The translations under genes were made by a program, and so were the position numbers. Positions 1-7,916 of a DNA stretch of 23,488 nucleotides are shown piece after piece. A model generated the notes under the pieces. The model did no database searches and was not told the DNA's origin. It worked only from the letters and a program-made list of their open reading frames with translations. The DNA is from Anaerolineales bacterium UBA3499 (GTDB lineage: Bacteria > Chloroflexota > Anaerolineae > Anaerolineales > UBA11657), in contig DFQC01000035.1 in assembly GCA_002377585.1 (NCBI GenBank), forward strand, positions 1 to 23,488. The letters run 5' to 3'. Within the stretch, counting starts at the first letter, position 1, and each line of letters begins with the position of its first letter.

Positions 1-204
1 ACCTATTGCATCTTCAGTTGGTTTTTCAACTTCTACAACTTTCTCAACTTCTACAACTTTCTCAACTTCTACTTCTACTTCTTCTTTTACTACTTGTGTT
101 ACAACCACTTCCTTTTCCACCTCAACTACTTCTGGTTGACAAGCAGAAACTAAAAGTGCAAGTAGTAATACAGATATTAAGAGATTAGATCTGAATCTAG
201 ACAT
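1..204 (-). CDS. Stalked lipoprotein, probable ABC solute-binding protein (N-terminus only)
   Basis: Reading the minus strand from the ATG at 204 gives 68 codons that run off the left edge, so only the N-terminus is present. Residues 1-21 form a lipoprotein signal peptide: Arg at 3 and 5, a Leu-rich core, then the lipobox VSAC with the lipidated Cys at 22. From about residue 26 to 60 the chain is almost entirely Val, Glu and Lys in short repeats (VEVEK and EKVVEV units). This looks like an extended tether between membrane and binding domain. A strong Shine-Dalgarno (AAAGGAGGAA, complement of 211-220) lies just upstream. The design is the same as the lipoprotein at 16712-18844, with Cys22 and the stalk in the same place, so it is probably a paralogous family 5 type substrate-binding protein. 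The binding domain is outside the window, so the substrate cannot be guessed. Confidence 0.8.
   Translation of the reverse strand, partial: MSRFRSNLLISVLLLALLVSACQPEVVEVEKEVVVTQVVKEEVEVEVEKVVEVEKVVEVEKPTEDAIG
26..72. repeat. 18-bp tandem repeat in the lipoprotein stalk
   Basis: The unit tcaacttctacaactttc occurs exactly at 26-43 and again at 44-61, followed by a partial copy at 62-72 and then degenerate acttct units. On the minus strand each unit encodes six residues (EKVVEV type). It is in frame with the lipoprotein, so it is a coding repeat that lengthens the Val/Glu/Lys stalk, not an intergenic element. Confidence 0.85.
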
Positions 205-271
205 AGAAACTTCCTCCTTTTTCTCCTACTGTATACTGTTGTTTTTGTTTGCTGCAGAAATCTGGACGTCA

Positions 272-277
272 ATTATA
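272..277 (-). promoter_or_regulatory. Candidate -10 element for the lipoprotein gene
   Basis: The minus strand reads a perfect TATAAT here, about 70 nt upstream of the lipoprotein ATG, in the 154-nt gap between that gene and the EamA-like gene. No good -35 hexamer is seen 16-18 nt further upstream, so this is weak support for separate transcription of the lipoprotein. Nothing else is recognisable in the gap 205-358. Confidence 0.3.
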
Positions 278-358
278 CCCCAAAAACCCAGTTTGAGTTT
301 GTTTAATAGTTTTATTTAGGTGTAAAAATGAGTCCAAAAGCAAATGAATTGGATTATG

Positions 359-775
359 TTATCTTGAAAGTATGAATATTGAGGTTATTCCTAATCCTAA
401 ACCAACTAATTTGGTCATGTTAACGGGTTCGCGAAATACAATAAATGCTAGGATTACCACTACAATCGTCTCTAGCGATACTATTGGGAAGATTACGCTG
501 CCTGGACCACCAGATCTGATGGCATAAGCTACTGCGGTCATAGCTGCTCCGCCGAAAATACCACCTAACGCAGCTGCTACTGACATCCTATTGGACAACA
601 CAAATGGTTGCTTTAGTATGAAAAAAGCAACTATACAGAACAACAGCATGAATAGTGCATCAATCATCAAAAAGCTTGGTATATCCACCTTGTTTTCCAG
701 CCCCATTTGCCAAAAGAATTTCATTAATCCTCCACATACAAGTGCAAAGATTGCTAGATTAATTGGTGTGATCAT
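359..775 (-). CDS. EamA/DMT-type small membrane transporter (single repeat)
   Basis: This is a 138-aa, almost wholly hydrophobic protein with about five membrane segments (near residues 4-22, 35-54, 64-87, 92-114 and 120-137). The FREPVN turn before the last helix, followed by a Gly-rich helix, is typical of one EamA repeat. Standard EamA permeases have two such repeats in about 300 aa, so this is half-size and would have to dimerise, as small multidrug-resistance-like members of the superfamily do. The start is supported by GGAG on the minus strand (complement of 781-784), about 6 nt from the ATG. It is the last gene of a close minus-strand series: only 34 nt separate it from the MFS gene, which suggests one transcript with metH. 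The substrate is unknown. It could be a metabolite or drug exporter. Confidence 0.75.
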   Translation of the reverse strand: MITPINLAIFALVCGGLMKFFWQMGLENKVDIPSFLMIDALFMLLFCIVAFFILKQPFVLSNRMSVAAALGGIFGGAAMTAVAYAIRSGGPGSVIFPIVSLETIVVVILAFIVFREPVNMTKLVGLGLGITSIFILSR

Positions 776-809
776 ATTTTCTCCATTTTCATAACTGTTG
801 TTTTATTCT

Positions 810-2060
810 TCATGTGTTTGATGCATGGATTTGGCGCGGTTTTATTTTCAAGGCTACTACAATGAGTACATTTGATATTACAGTGTATATGGCAATCATC
901 AAACATGCTGTATCAATAGTGAATCCGTTATCAAGTAGCAGACCAATGATTACTGGTCCTATTGCTGAAGCCAATACAGATAGTGCCATCATAAGGCTTT
1001 TGACTGATCCTATGTTTTCTACTCCATAAAGCTCAGCCCATAGTGCAGACGATGATGTGTGCGAGTAACCCACGTTCAGTCCAAGGAATACCATGTAGGG
1101 TAACACAAATAGATAGTGATCAAATGTAGCAATTGTTAGTGCGGCTAAAGCCAAAGGCACCAATTTGTATTTTGCCACTTGTCTGGCACTAAATCTATCA
1201 ATTAGTGATCCTGCACTTAGCATAGCTATCATGCTGGTGACAGCATACAAAACATAATTTCCGGTAATCCAGCTAGCATCCCATCCCTTATATTCTGCAA
1301 TGTTGAGGTGATGGAAAAAGAAAGCAGTAATAGCCATAGAAGTTGCTAGAGTACCAGGTAATAAGAGATAAAACCTTGTGTCGCGCATTACCTGAGTACG
1401 AGTCCAGCTAATTACATTTATATTTGTTTGGTTTGCAGCTAATGTCAATTCTTGGAGATGTTTAGAATGTGTACGCTCATGTCCTTTCAGTAGCCAAAAT
1501 ATTATAGGTATACTTGTTAGGCCTAATATGATTGCCGTAGCTCCATAGGTCCAGCGCCAACCATAAATCGCAATAGCTGCCACTGCTAAAACCGGCAATG
1601 ATGCCTCTGCGACTGACTGACCCAAAGATGCTATAGCAAGTGCACTTCCTCGCTCTTTGTCAAAATATCTTGCCATACTGGTAATACCGGTATGTGAAGC
1701 AAGTGCCTGACCCGATTGTCTGAGCAAGAAAATACCAAAACATAGTGATAAGGGTCCCCGAATCGTTGGAATGAATAAGCAAGCAGCAGTCATGAAGATA
1801 CATACTGCTAGACTAAAGTTTCGTAATTTGAAACGGTCTACCAGTGGGCCAGTCCATAGCATTGTAATGGCGCTTGCTAAAGTGCCGATCATGTAGATCG
1901 TACTCCAAGCGGTATGACTAAGGTCAAACTCTAACTGAAGTTGAGGCCCAAATATACCAACAAAAAATGTTTGCCCAACACTTGAGAAAAATACCATCGC
2001 AAATCCAAATGCTAACAAGCGTGGGTTGGTTAATATCATGCGTTTATATGTTGCAATCAT
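810..2060 (-). CDS. Major facilitator superfamily permease
   Basis: This is a 416-aa protein with about twelve membrane segments and the MFS layout: two six-helix halves with a hydrophilic stretch near the middle (around residues 190-215, rich in His, Lys and Glu). The loop between helices 2 and 3 reads GPLVDRFKLR, and the equivalent loop in the second half reads GSLIDRFSAR. These are the D-R-(F)-x-x-R type signatures of MFS proteins. The segment with GYSHTSSSALWAELYG, then a helix ending GPVIIGLLLDNGF, resembles the monocarboxylate/oxalate-formate side of the superfamily (inference from recall, not alignment). It starts 23 nt after metH and has no clear Shine-Dalgarno, so translation is probably coupled to metH. 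The gene order hints at transport of a metabolite linked to methionine or one-carbon metabolism, but nothing in the sequence proves it. Confidence 0.85.
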   Translation of the reverse strand: MIATYKRMILTNPRLLAFGFAMVFFSSVGQTFFVGIFGPQLQLEFDLSHTAWSTIYMIGTLASAITMLWTGPLVDRFKLRNFSLAVCIFMTAACLFIPTIRGPLSLCFGIFLLRQSGQALASHTGITSMARYFDKERGSALAIASLGQSVAEASLPVLAVAAIAIYGWRWTYGATAIILGLTSIPIIFWLLKGHERTHSKHLQELTLAANQTNINVISWTRTQVMRDTRFYLLLPGTLATSMAITAFFFHHLNIAEYKGWDASWITGNYVLYAVTSMIAMLSAGSLIDRFSARQVAKYKLVPLALAALTIATFDHYLFVLPYMVFLGLNVGYSHTSSSALWAELYGVENIGSVKSLMMALSVLASAIGPVIIGLLLDNGFTIDTACLMIAIYTVISNVLIVVALKIKPRQIHASNT

Positions 2061-2083
2061 TTTTCAAAAATTAGTCCATAAAT

Positions 2084-5000
2084 TTAATTGGGTTCGTAAG
2101 ACAGAATAGAAGATAACCACCTTTCTAGATCGGTAAACTCAACATTTTTACGCTGGGCGAGGCTAGAAATTTGATCTTTAGTGATATTACCTGTACTGAA
2201 ATAACGGGATTCCGGGTGGGCAAAGTACCAACCACTTACACTGGCAGCCGGTGACATTGCATAGTTATCTGTTAAGCTGACATTTGCATTATTTGTAGCA
2301 TCAAGCAGCTTGAACAATTTGATTTTCTCTGTGTGATCGGGACAGGCAGGGTATCCAGGCGCAGGTCGGATGCCCACATATTTTTCGCGAATTAATTCAT
2401 TGTTCGTAAAAGATTCGTCAGGACTGTAACCCCATAAATCAATTCTTACTCTTTTGTGCAACTGTTCTGCTAACGATTCGGCTAATCTATCTGCTAGCGC
2501 TTTAATCATAATGGAAGAATAGTCATCATCCAAATCTATATAGTGTTGTGACAATTCATTAGCCCCCAAACCTGCAGTTAATGCGAAACCGCCTATATAA
2601 TCGCGGATACCAGTTTCTTTAGGGGCTATATAGTCTGCCAGGCTATGCAGTACTGTATTGTCACTTTTTTGGTTCTGTTGACGAATGTGACATAGTGTGG
2701 CCAATAATTTGTTTGGATCATCGTTGCTGTACACCTCGATGTCATCGTGGTTTACTTGATTGGCAGGCCAAATACCAACTACTGCTTTTGCTGTTATAAG
2801 TTGCTTGTTGATTATTTCGTTTAGCAATTCTTGTGCATCGTCATACAATTGTTTGGCTTGATTGCCTACTGTTTCGTGCTGAAAAATTTTCGGGAATTTC
2901 CCTGACAATTCCCAGCTGGTAAAGAACGGAGTCCAGTCAATCGTGGCAATCAATTCCTCTAATGCATAATCGTCAAACACATGTATGCCTGGCTTGCGCG
3001 GAGTGGGGGGAACAAATGCTTCCCAGTCAAGTTTAGGTCTCTTAGTTTTAGCTACTTCGTAGCTAAGATAATTTTGACCGGAGCGACGTTTTTCAGTCCT
3101 TGCCCTGACATCTTTATACTCATTTTGTATGCTGGAGATATATGGGATGCGTTTCTCGTCACTCAATAATGTGCTAACTACAGTCACCGCGCGACTGGCA
3201 TTGGGAACATAAACAACCTGATTGTTAGAGTAATGTGGTTCGATTTTTACTGCAGTATGTGTTTTGGATGTAGTTGCCCCGCCAATTAATAAAGGGATGG
3301 AACAACCTATCCTTTGCATCTCTTTAGAGACATGTACCATTTCTTCTAGTGAAGGTGTTATCAGTCCACTCAGTCCTATAATGTCAGCATTCTCCCTATT
3401 GGCTGTTTCTAATATTTCTTCACAGGAAACCATCACTCCTAAATCAACAATTTCATAGTTGTTGCAACCTAGCACTACACCGACTATATTTTTCCCTATA
3501 TCATGCACATCACCTTTTACAGTGGCGACCACTATCTTTCCTTTATACCTAGTCTGTTCCCCTGCAGATTCTTCTTCTATGAATGGAGTTAAATGACCAA
3601 CAGCTTGTTTCATTACTCTTGCACTTTTAACTACTTGTGGCAAAAACATTTTACCTTCTCCAAATAAATCTCCTACTACGTTCATACCGTCCATTAAGGG
3701 ACCTTCTATAACATGCAAAGGTCGATCAGCATTTTGCCTGGCTTCTTCTGTATCTTCAATAATGTGTGTTGTAATGCCTTGGACCAATGCGTATTCAATA
3801 CGTTTCGATACAGGAAATGATCTCCATTCAGGGTTTTCTGCTCTTTCTTCTGACAATTTGTTGTCTTTATAATCATTTGCAATCTTGAGTAACTGTTCTG
3901 TAGCATTTACATTGGTGTTTAAGACGGCTTCCTCTACTGCTTTACGTAATTCTATCGGTAAGTCATCATATAGTGCTAATTGGCCTGCATTTACTATTGC
4001 CATGTCCAACCCAGCTTTAATTGCGTGGTACAGGAATACTGAATGTATAGCCTCTCTTACTATGTTGTTGCCTCGGAAAGAGAAAGATACGTTGCTCAGC
4101 CCACCTGATACTAGTGCTCCAGGCAAGTTGTTTTTGATCCATTTGGTTGTTTCGATGAAATCAATAGCGTACTTATTGTGTTCTTTGATGCCAGTAGCTA
4201 TAGGAAAGAGATTAGGGTCTAAAATAATGTCATGTGGACTAAAGCTCAGTTCATTGACCAATATATCGTATGATTTTTTACATATTTCTTTACGGCGCTC
4301 TAATGTGTCAGCTTGTCCATCTTCATCAAATGCCATGACAACAACAGCTGCGCCATAATGTTGACAAAGCTTAGCTTGCTTTATAAATGATTCTTTACCT
4401 TCTTTTAGAGAGATTGAATTTACAATAGATTTGCCTTGGGTACATTTTAGTCCTGTTTCAATAACATCCCAGTTAGATGAATCTAACATGATAGGAGCTT
4501 TTGCTATGTTGGGCTCTAAAGCAATCATATTACAAAATTGTTGCATAGCTTCTTCTGAATCTAGCATTCCTTCATCCATATTTACATCAATTATTTGTGC
4601 TCCTTCATTGACCTGAGACTCAGCTATTCCTAATCCCGCTTCGTACTCATTAGCAATAATCATATTTTTGAATTTTGCAGATCCAGTTATATTGCATCGC
4701 TCGCCAATGTTAACGAAAAGAGAGTTTTTAGTGATGTTGAAAGCTTCCAGTCCGGCAAGGCGACATCCAGGTTCGATATCTGGAATGGTGCGAGGGGATT
4801 GACCAGAAACTACATCAGCTATGGCCTCGATGTGTTTTGGGGTGGTTCCGCAACAACCTCCCACGATATTGATAAAGTTGTTTTCTACGTAATCCGCGAT
4901 TACAGTTGCCATGTGACCAGGGCTTTCATCAAATTCTCCCAACTCATTTGGCAAACCTGCATTTGGATGGACACTAGTGTAACTTTCAGATATGCGTGCT

Positions 5001-5821
5001 AATTCCTTAACATGGGGTCGCAAAGCATCTGCTCCGAGCGCGCAATTTAATCCTATGGAGATAGGATTAGCATGTGCGACAGAATTGTAAAAAGCCTCTA
5101 CTGTTTGACCAGTCAAGGTCCTGCCGTCTTTACCTGGTATGGTTCCAGAAATCATGATGGGTAGTTCGTAATTTACAATATCGAATGCAGACTTCGCAGC
5201 AAAAATTGCTGCTTTTGCATTGAGTGTATCGAAAACAGTTTCAATAAGGAGAATGTCTATATTTGTATCAAGCAATGCAACAATTGATTCTTGGTAATCA
5301 TTTACTAGCGTATCAAAGGTAATGTTGCGGGAAGCTAGATCATTCACGTCATGTACTGTACAAGCACCTCTAGTAGTGGGACCTATGACACCAGCTACAA
5401 ACCTTGGTTTGTCGGGAGTCATATTAGTAAAGTTGTCTGCAGCTTGACGAGCTATCTTACCAGCTTGACGGTTGATCTCGCCAGCGAAGTCCTCCAGGTC
5501 ATAGTCAGACATAGAAGTACGATTAGCATTGAATGTATTGGTTTCAATAATGTCAGCTCCAGCTTCCATGAAAGACGTGTGAATATCTCTGATTAAATGA
5601 GGTTGTGTTATAGAGAGTAAGTCATTGTTGCCTTTAAGGTCCTTATGGAAATTTGTGAATTGTGTGCCTCTGTAATCAGTTTCTGTCAGCCTTAATGATT
5701 GAATCATAGTCCCCATAGCACCATCCAGTACTAGTATTCGTTCATTAAGTGCTCCGTAAAGGGCTTCTAATCTTTGTTTACGTTTCATTGAATGTGTAGT
5801 TAGTAACATTTGCCAACCCAT
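2084..5821 (-). CDS. metH: Cobalamin-dependent methionine synthase MetH
   Basis: This cytoplasmic enzyme transfers the methyl group of 5-methyltetrahydrofolate through methylcobalamin to homocysteine, giving methionine. All four modules are present in 1245 aa. The homocysteine domain carries the zinc ligands C260 (GLNCALG) and C323/C324 (GGCCGTT). The pterin domain follows (FVNIGERCNITGSAKFK). The cobalamin domain has D-x-H-x-x-G with H773 as lower axial ligand to cobalt, plus SGLITPS and LIGGATTS. The reactivation domain has the AdoMet-binding RPAPGYPACP and SVSGWYFAHP. The layout matches E. coli MetH (1227 aa, H759) with an offset of about 13 residues. The listed ATG is the longest choice. 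Met12 (at 5788) would give 1234 aa, closer to the family length. Neither start has a convincing Shine-Dalgarno. No cobalamin-riboswitch B12 box is seen upstream. The close resemblance to proteobacterial MetH is notable if the host is a Chloroflexota. Confidence 0.98.
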   Translation of the reverse strand: MGWQMLLTTHSMKRKQRLEALYGALNERILVLDGAMGTMIQSLRLTETDYRGTQFTNFHKDLKGNNDLLSITQPHLIRDIHTSFMEAGADIIETNTFNANRTSMSDYDLEDFAGEINRQAGKIARQAADNFTNMTPDKPRFVAGVIGPTTRGACTVHDVNDLASRNITFDTLVNDYQESIVALLDTNIDILLIETVFDTLNAKAAIFAAKSAFDIVNYELPIMISGTIPGKDGRTLTGQTVEAFYNSVAHANPISIGLNCALGADALRPHVKELARISESYTSVHPNAGLPNELGEFDESPGHMATVIADYVENNFINIVGGCCGTTPKHIEAIADVVSGQSPRTIPDIEPGCRLAGLEAFNITKNSLFVNIGERCNITGSAKFKNMIIANEYEAGLGIAESQVNEGAQIIDVNMDEGMLDSEEAMQQFCNMIALEPNIAKAPIMLDSSNWDVIETGLKCTQGKSIVNSISLKEGKESFIKQAKLCQHYGAAVVVMAFDEDGQADTLERRKEICKKSYDILVNELSFSPHDIILDPNLFPIATGIKEHNKYAIDFIETTKWIKNNLPGALVSGGLSNVSFSFRGNNIVREAIHSVFLYHAIKAGLDMAIVNAGQLALYDDLPIELRKAVEEAVLNTNVNATEQLLKIANDYKDNKLSEERAENPEWRSFPVSKRIEYALVQGITTHIIEDTEEARQNADRPLHVIEGPLMDGMNVVGDLFGEGKMFLPQVVKSARVMKQAVGHLTPFIEEESAGEQTRYKGKIVVATVKGDVHDIGKNIVGVVLGCNNYEIVDLGVMVSCEEILETANRENADIIGLSGLITPSLEEMVHVSKEMQRIGCSIPLLIGGATTSKTHTAVKIEPHYSNNQVVYVPNASRAVTVVSTLLSDEKRIPYISSIQNEYKDVRARTEKRRSGQNYLSYEVAKTKRPKLDWEAFVPPTPRKPGIHVFDDYALEELIATIDWTPFFTSWELSGKFPKIFQHETVGNQAKQLYDDAQELLNEIINKQLITAKAVVGIWPANQVNHDDIEVYSNDDPNKLLATLCHIRQQNQKSDNTVLHSLADYIAPKETGIRDYIGGFALTAGLGANELSQHYIDLDDDYSSIMIKALADRLAESLAEQLHKRVRIDLWGYSPDESFTNNELIREKYVGIRPAPGYPACPDHTEKIKLFKLLDATNNANVSLTDNYAMSPAASVSGWYFAHPESRYFSTGNITKDQISSLAQRKNVEFTDLERWLSSILSYEPN

Positions 5822-6085
5822 GATTGTAACATGTAGTTATCAACACTCTGGCAGTATATTCAACGATATTTGCATTGAAAATTGGCGCTAATGCTAGTTT
5901 ACGATATCTGTTGGCTACCATGTATATTAATTTTAATATAATATATACTCTTAAACTGTAATGCTCATTTATGCTGCCAGTTGTTTGCTGGTTTGTCGAG
6001 CAAGATATTAGGTTTTGTTATATTTGGCTGGTTGCAAACCTTCATCATAATCTGACCACATTATTAATTAACTAGCGATTATTTT
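5822..6085. promoter_or_regulatory. Divergent intergenic region metH / ABC exporter
   Basis: These 264 nt separate the divergent metH and ABC exporter genes, so they must hold promoters in both directions. The centre is very AT-rich (about 5924-5950) and contains a perfect plus-strand TATAAT at 5937-5942. No -35 of good quality sits 16-18 nt upstream of it. A partly symmetrical ggttgcaaacc at 6030-6040 could be an operator half, but this is weak. There is no B12-box-like GCCACTG on either strand and no short gene. Confidence 0.4.
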
Positions 6086-7852
6086 ATGGCATCTAACAAT
6101 ATCAAGAATGTTTACCTAAGACTGATCGGATATTTATCCAGATACAAGCGCTTCGTTTTTGCTGGGTATGTCGCCATGATATCTGCATCGCTGATTAACT
6201 TGTTGTTACCGCAGGTAGTGAAAAATGCTATAGATCAAGGTCTGGCAGAGGGTAACATGGGTTCTATTTTGAGATCGTCCTTGTTAATACTGCTTATCGC
6301 TGCTGTTCGTGGTTTGGCAGCATTTGGGCAACGATATTGTGGAGAGTGGCTTACGTACCGAGTCGCTTATGATTTACGCAAGGATTTCTTTGATTCTATT
6401 CAATCAGTTCCTATTTCATTTCATGATGTAGCACATACTGGTGATTTGATGAGTAGAGCCACAAGTGATACTGCTGAGACCGAGAGATTTGTTGGAATGG
6501 GACTAATGGATTTAGGATCTGTGATAATTTTATCAGTTGGGGTTTGTGTGGCTATGTTTTATGAAAGCACTTATTTGGCATGGCTTTCAATTGGGCCAAT
6601 ATTGTTAGTGCTTGTATTAAGTGTTCGTTTCGCTGGTCGTGTAAGGCCGATGTTTAAAGCTGTGCAAGAACAAATGGGTATTCTTTCTACTAGAATGCAA
6701 GAAAGTATGACTGGGATCACAGTTGTGAAATCTTTTGCACGAGAAACACATGAGTTTGAAACTTTCGAGCGTGAGAATGAATCTTGGTTTCGCAAACGAT
6801 ATAGGGGCATTTTGGAGTGGGGAACTTATTGGCCATTGTTTGGTTTTGCTTTGGCTTCGAGCGTGTTTATTTTACTTTGGTTTGGTGGTCCTCAAACAAT
6901 CGATGGCACCGTATCTGTGGGCAGTTTGTTTGCAATGGTGTGGTATGTGTTAATGCTCAATGGCCCATCCCAACGGCTAGGTTTCCTAGTTAATCTTGCG
7001 GCTACAGCTGGAGCAAGTGCTACTAGAGTCTTTAGCATAATAGATGCTGATGCGGAGGAGACAGCTGCCTCTGGCAGTATTGCATTGGAACATGTCAATG
7101 GTGAGGTAGTCTTTGATAATGTTTGTTTTGGGTACCGTCCCGGTCACAATATTGTAAATGATATTAGCTTTCGTGTTTCTGCTGGTCAGACAGTGGCTTT
7201 AGTAGGCCCTACAGGTTCGGGTAAATCCACAATTATTAACTTGATACCACGTTTGTACAACACAACAGATGGTCGTATATTGATTGACAAGGTTAACATC
7301 AATGATATGAGTCTCAATGGTTTGCGCAAACATGTTGGTGCGGTGATGCAAGATATTTTTCTGTTCAGTACAAGTATCAGAGATAATATAGCCTATGGTG
7401 TTGGGGATGCTAGTGATGAGGAAATAGTCGAGGTGGCGAAAGCGGCTAATGCTCATGAGTTTATTTTGAAATTCCGCGATGGATATAATACTCTTGTTGG
7501 TGAGAGAGGCGTGTCTTTGAGTGGAGGTCAAAAACAGCGTGTTGCGATAGCTCGTGCTCTCCTGAGGAACCCAGCGATTCTTTTATTGGATGATTCTACT
7601 AGCAGTGTGGATACTGAAACTGAGTATCAAATTCAGCAGGCATTACGTATGTTAATGCGTGGGCGTACTACATTTATCATTGCGCATCGCTTGCTGACTT
7701 TGAAAGAGGCTGACCAGATAATTGTATTAGAAAGTGGCAATATAATTGAACTTGGTACACACGAAGAGTTGTTGGCGAACAAAGGTTCTTATCGTAATCT
7801 GTATGACTTGCAATTGCGCAGTCAGGAGGAATTTCAATATGATCCTGAGTAA
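6086..7852 (+). CDS. ABC exporter half-transporter, degenerate-site subunit
   Basis: This is a 588-aa type IV exporter half: a six-helix membrane domain (about residues 1-310), then an ATPase domain (about 340-580). Visible motifs are Walker A GPTGSGKST with K380, Q-loop Q-D-I-F, signature LSGGQ at 478-482, Walker B LLLDDSTSS and H-loop IIAHRL. The residue after the Walker B Asp502 is Asp503 where an active ATPase has Glu. That substitution is characteristic of the degenerate-site partner in heterodimeric exporters such as TM287/288 or BmrCD. Its own signature motif is canonical and would complete the active site of its partner. The partner gene starts 64 nt downstream on the same strand. The likely role is ATP-driven export of a lipid, drug or peptide; the cargo is not evident. 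Confidence 0.93.
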   Translation: MASNNIKNVYLRLIGYLSRYKRFVFAGYVAMISASLINLLLPQVVKNAIDQGLAEGNMGSILRSSLLILLIAAVRGLAAFGQRYCGEWLTYRVAYDLRKDFFDSIQSVPISFHDVAHTGDLMSRATSDTAETERFVGMGLMDLGSVIILSVGVCVAMFYESTYLAWLSIGPILLVLVLSVRFAGRVRPMFKAVQEQMGILSTRMQESMTGITVVKSFARETHEFETFERENESWFRKRYRGILEWGTYWPLFGFALASSVFILLWFGGPQTIDGTVSVGSLFAMVWYVLMLNGPSQRLGFLVNLAATAGASATRVFSIIDADAEETAASGSIALEHVNGEVVFDNVCFGYRPGHNIVNDISFRVSAGQTVALVGPTGSGKSTIINLIPRLYNTTDGRILIDKVNINDMSLNGLRKHVGAVMQDIFLFSTSIRDNIAYGVGDASDEEIVEVAKAANAHEFILKFRDGYNTLVGERGVSLSGGQKQRVAIARALLRNPAILLLDDSTSSVDTETEYQIQQALRMLMRGRTTFIIAHRLLTLKEADQIIVLESGNIIELGTHEELLANKGSYRNLYDLQLRSQEEFQYDPE

Positions 7853-7916
7853 TCTCAAGTCAATAAGTGGAACGTACAAAGTGTGCATACAATAGACAAA
7901 GAATGATTTAGTAAAT

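Noticed and set aside
6..188. Leu-rich 60-aa plus-strand reading frame
   Set aside because: It is the antisense of the Val/Glu/Lys stalk of the minus-strand lipoprotein. Low-complexity repeats avoid stop codons in both strands, and it has no ribosome binding site.
3885..4358. 157-aa plus-strand reading frame inside metH
   Set aside because: It lies wholly antisense to well-conserved MetH domains and shows no recognisable protein pattern, so it is a shadow of the coding strand.
5822..6085. Cobalamin riboswitch upstream of metH
   Set aside because: I looked for the B12-box core GCCACTG and a structured GC-rich leader on the minus strand and found neither. The region is AT-rich.
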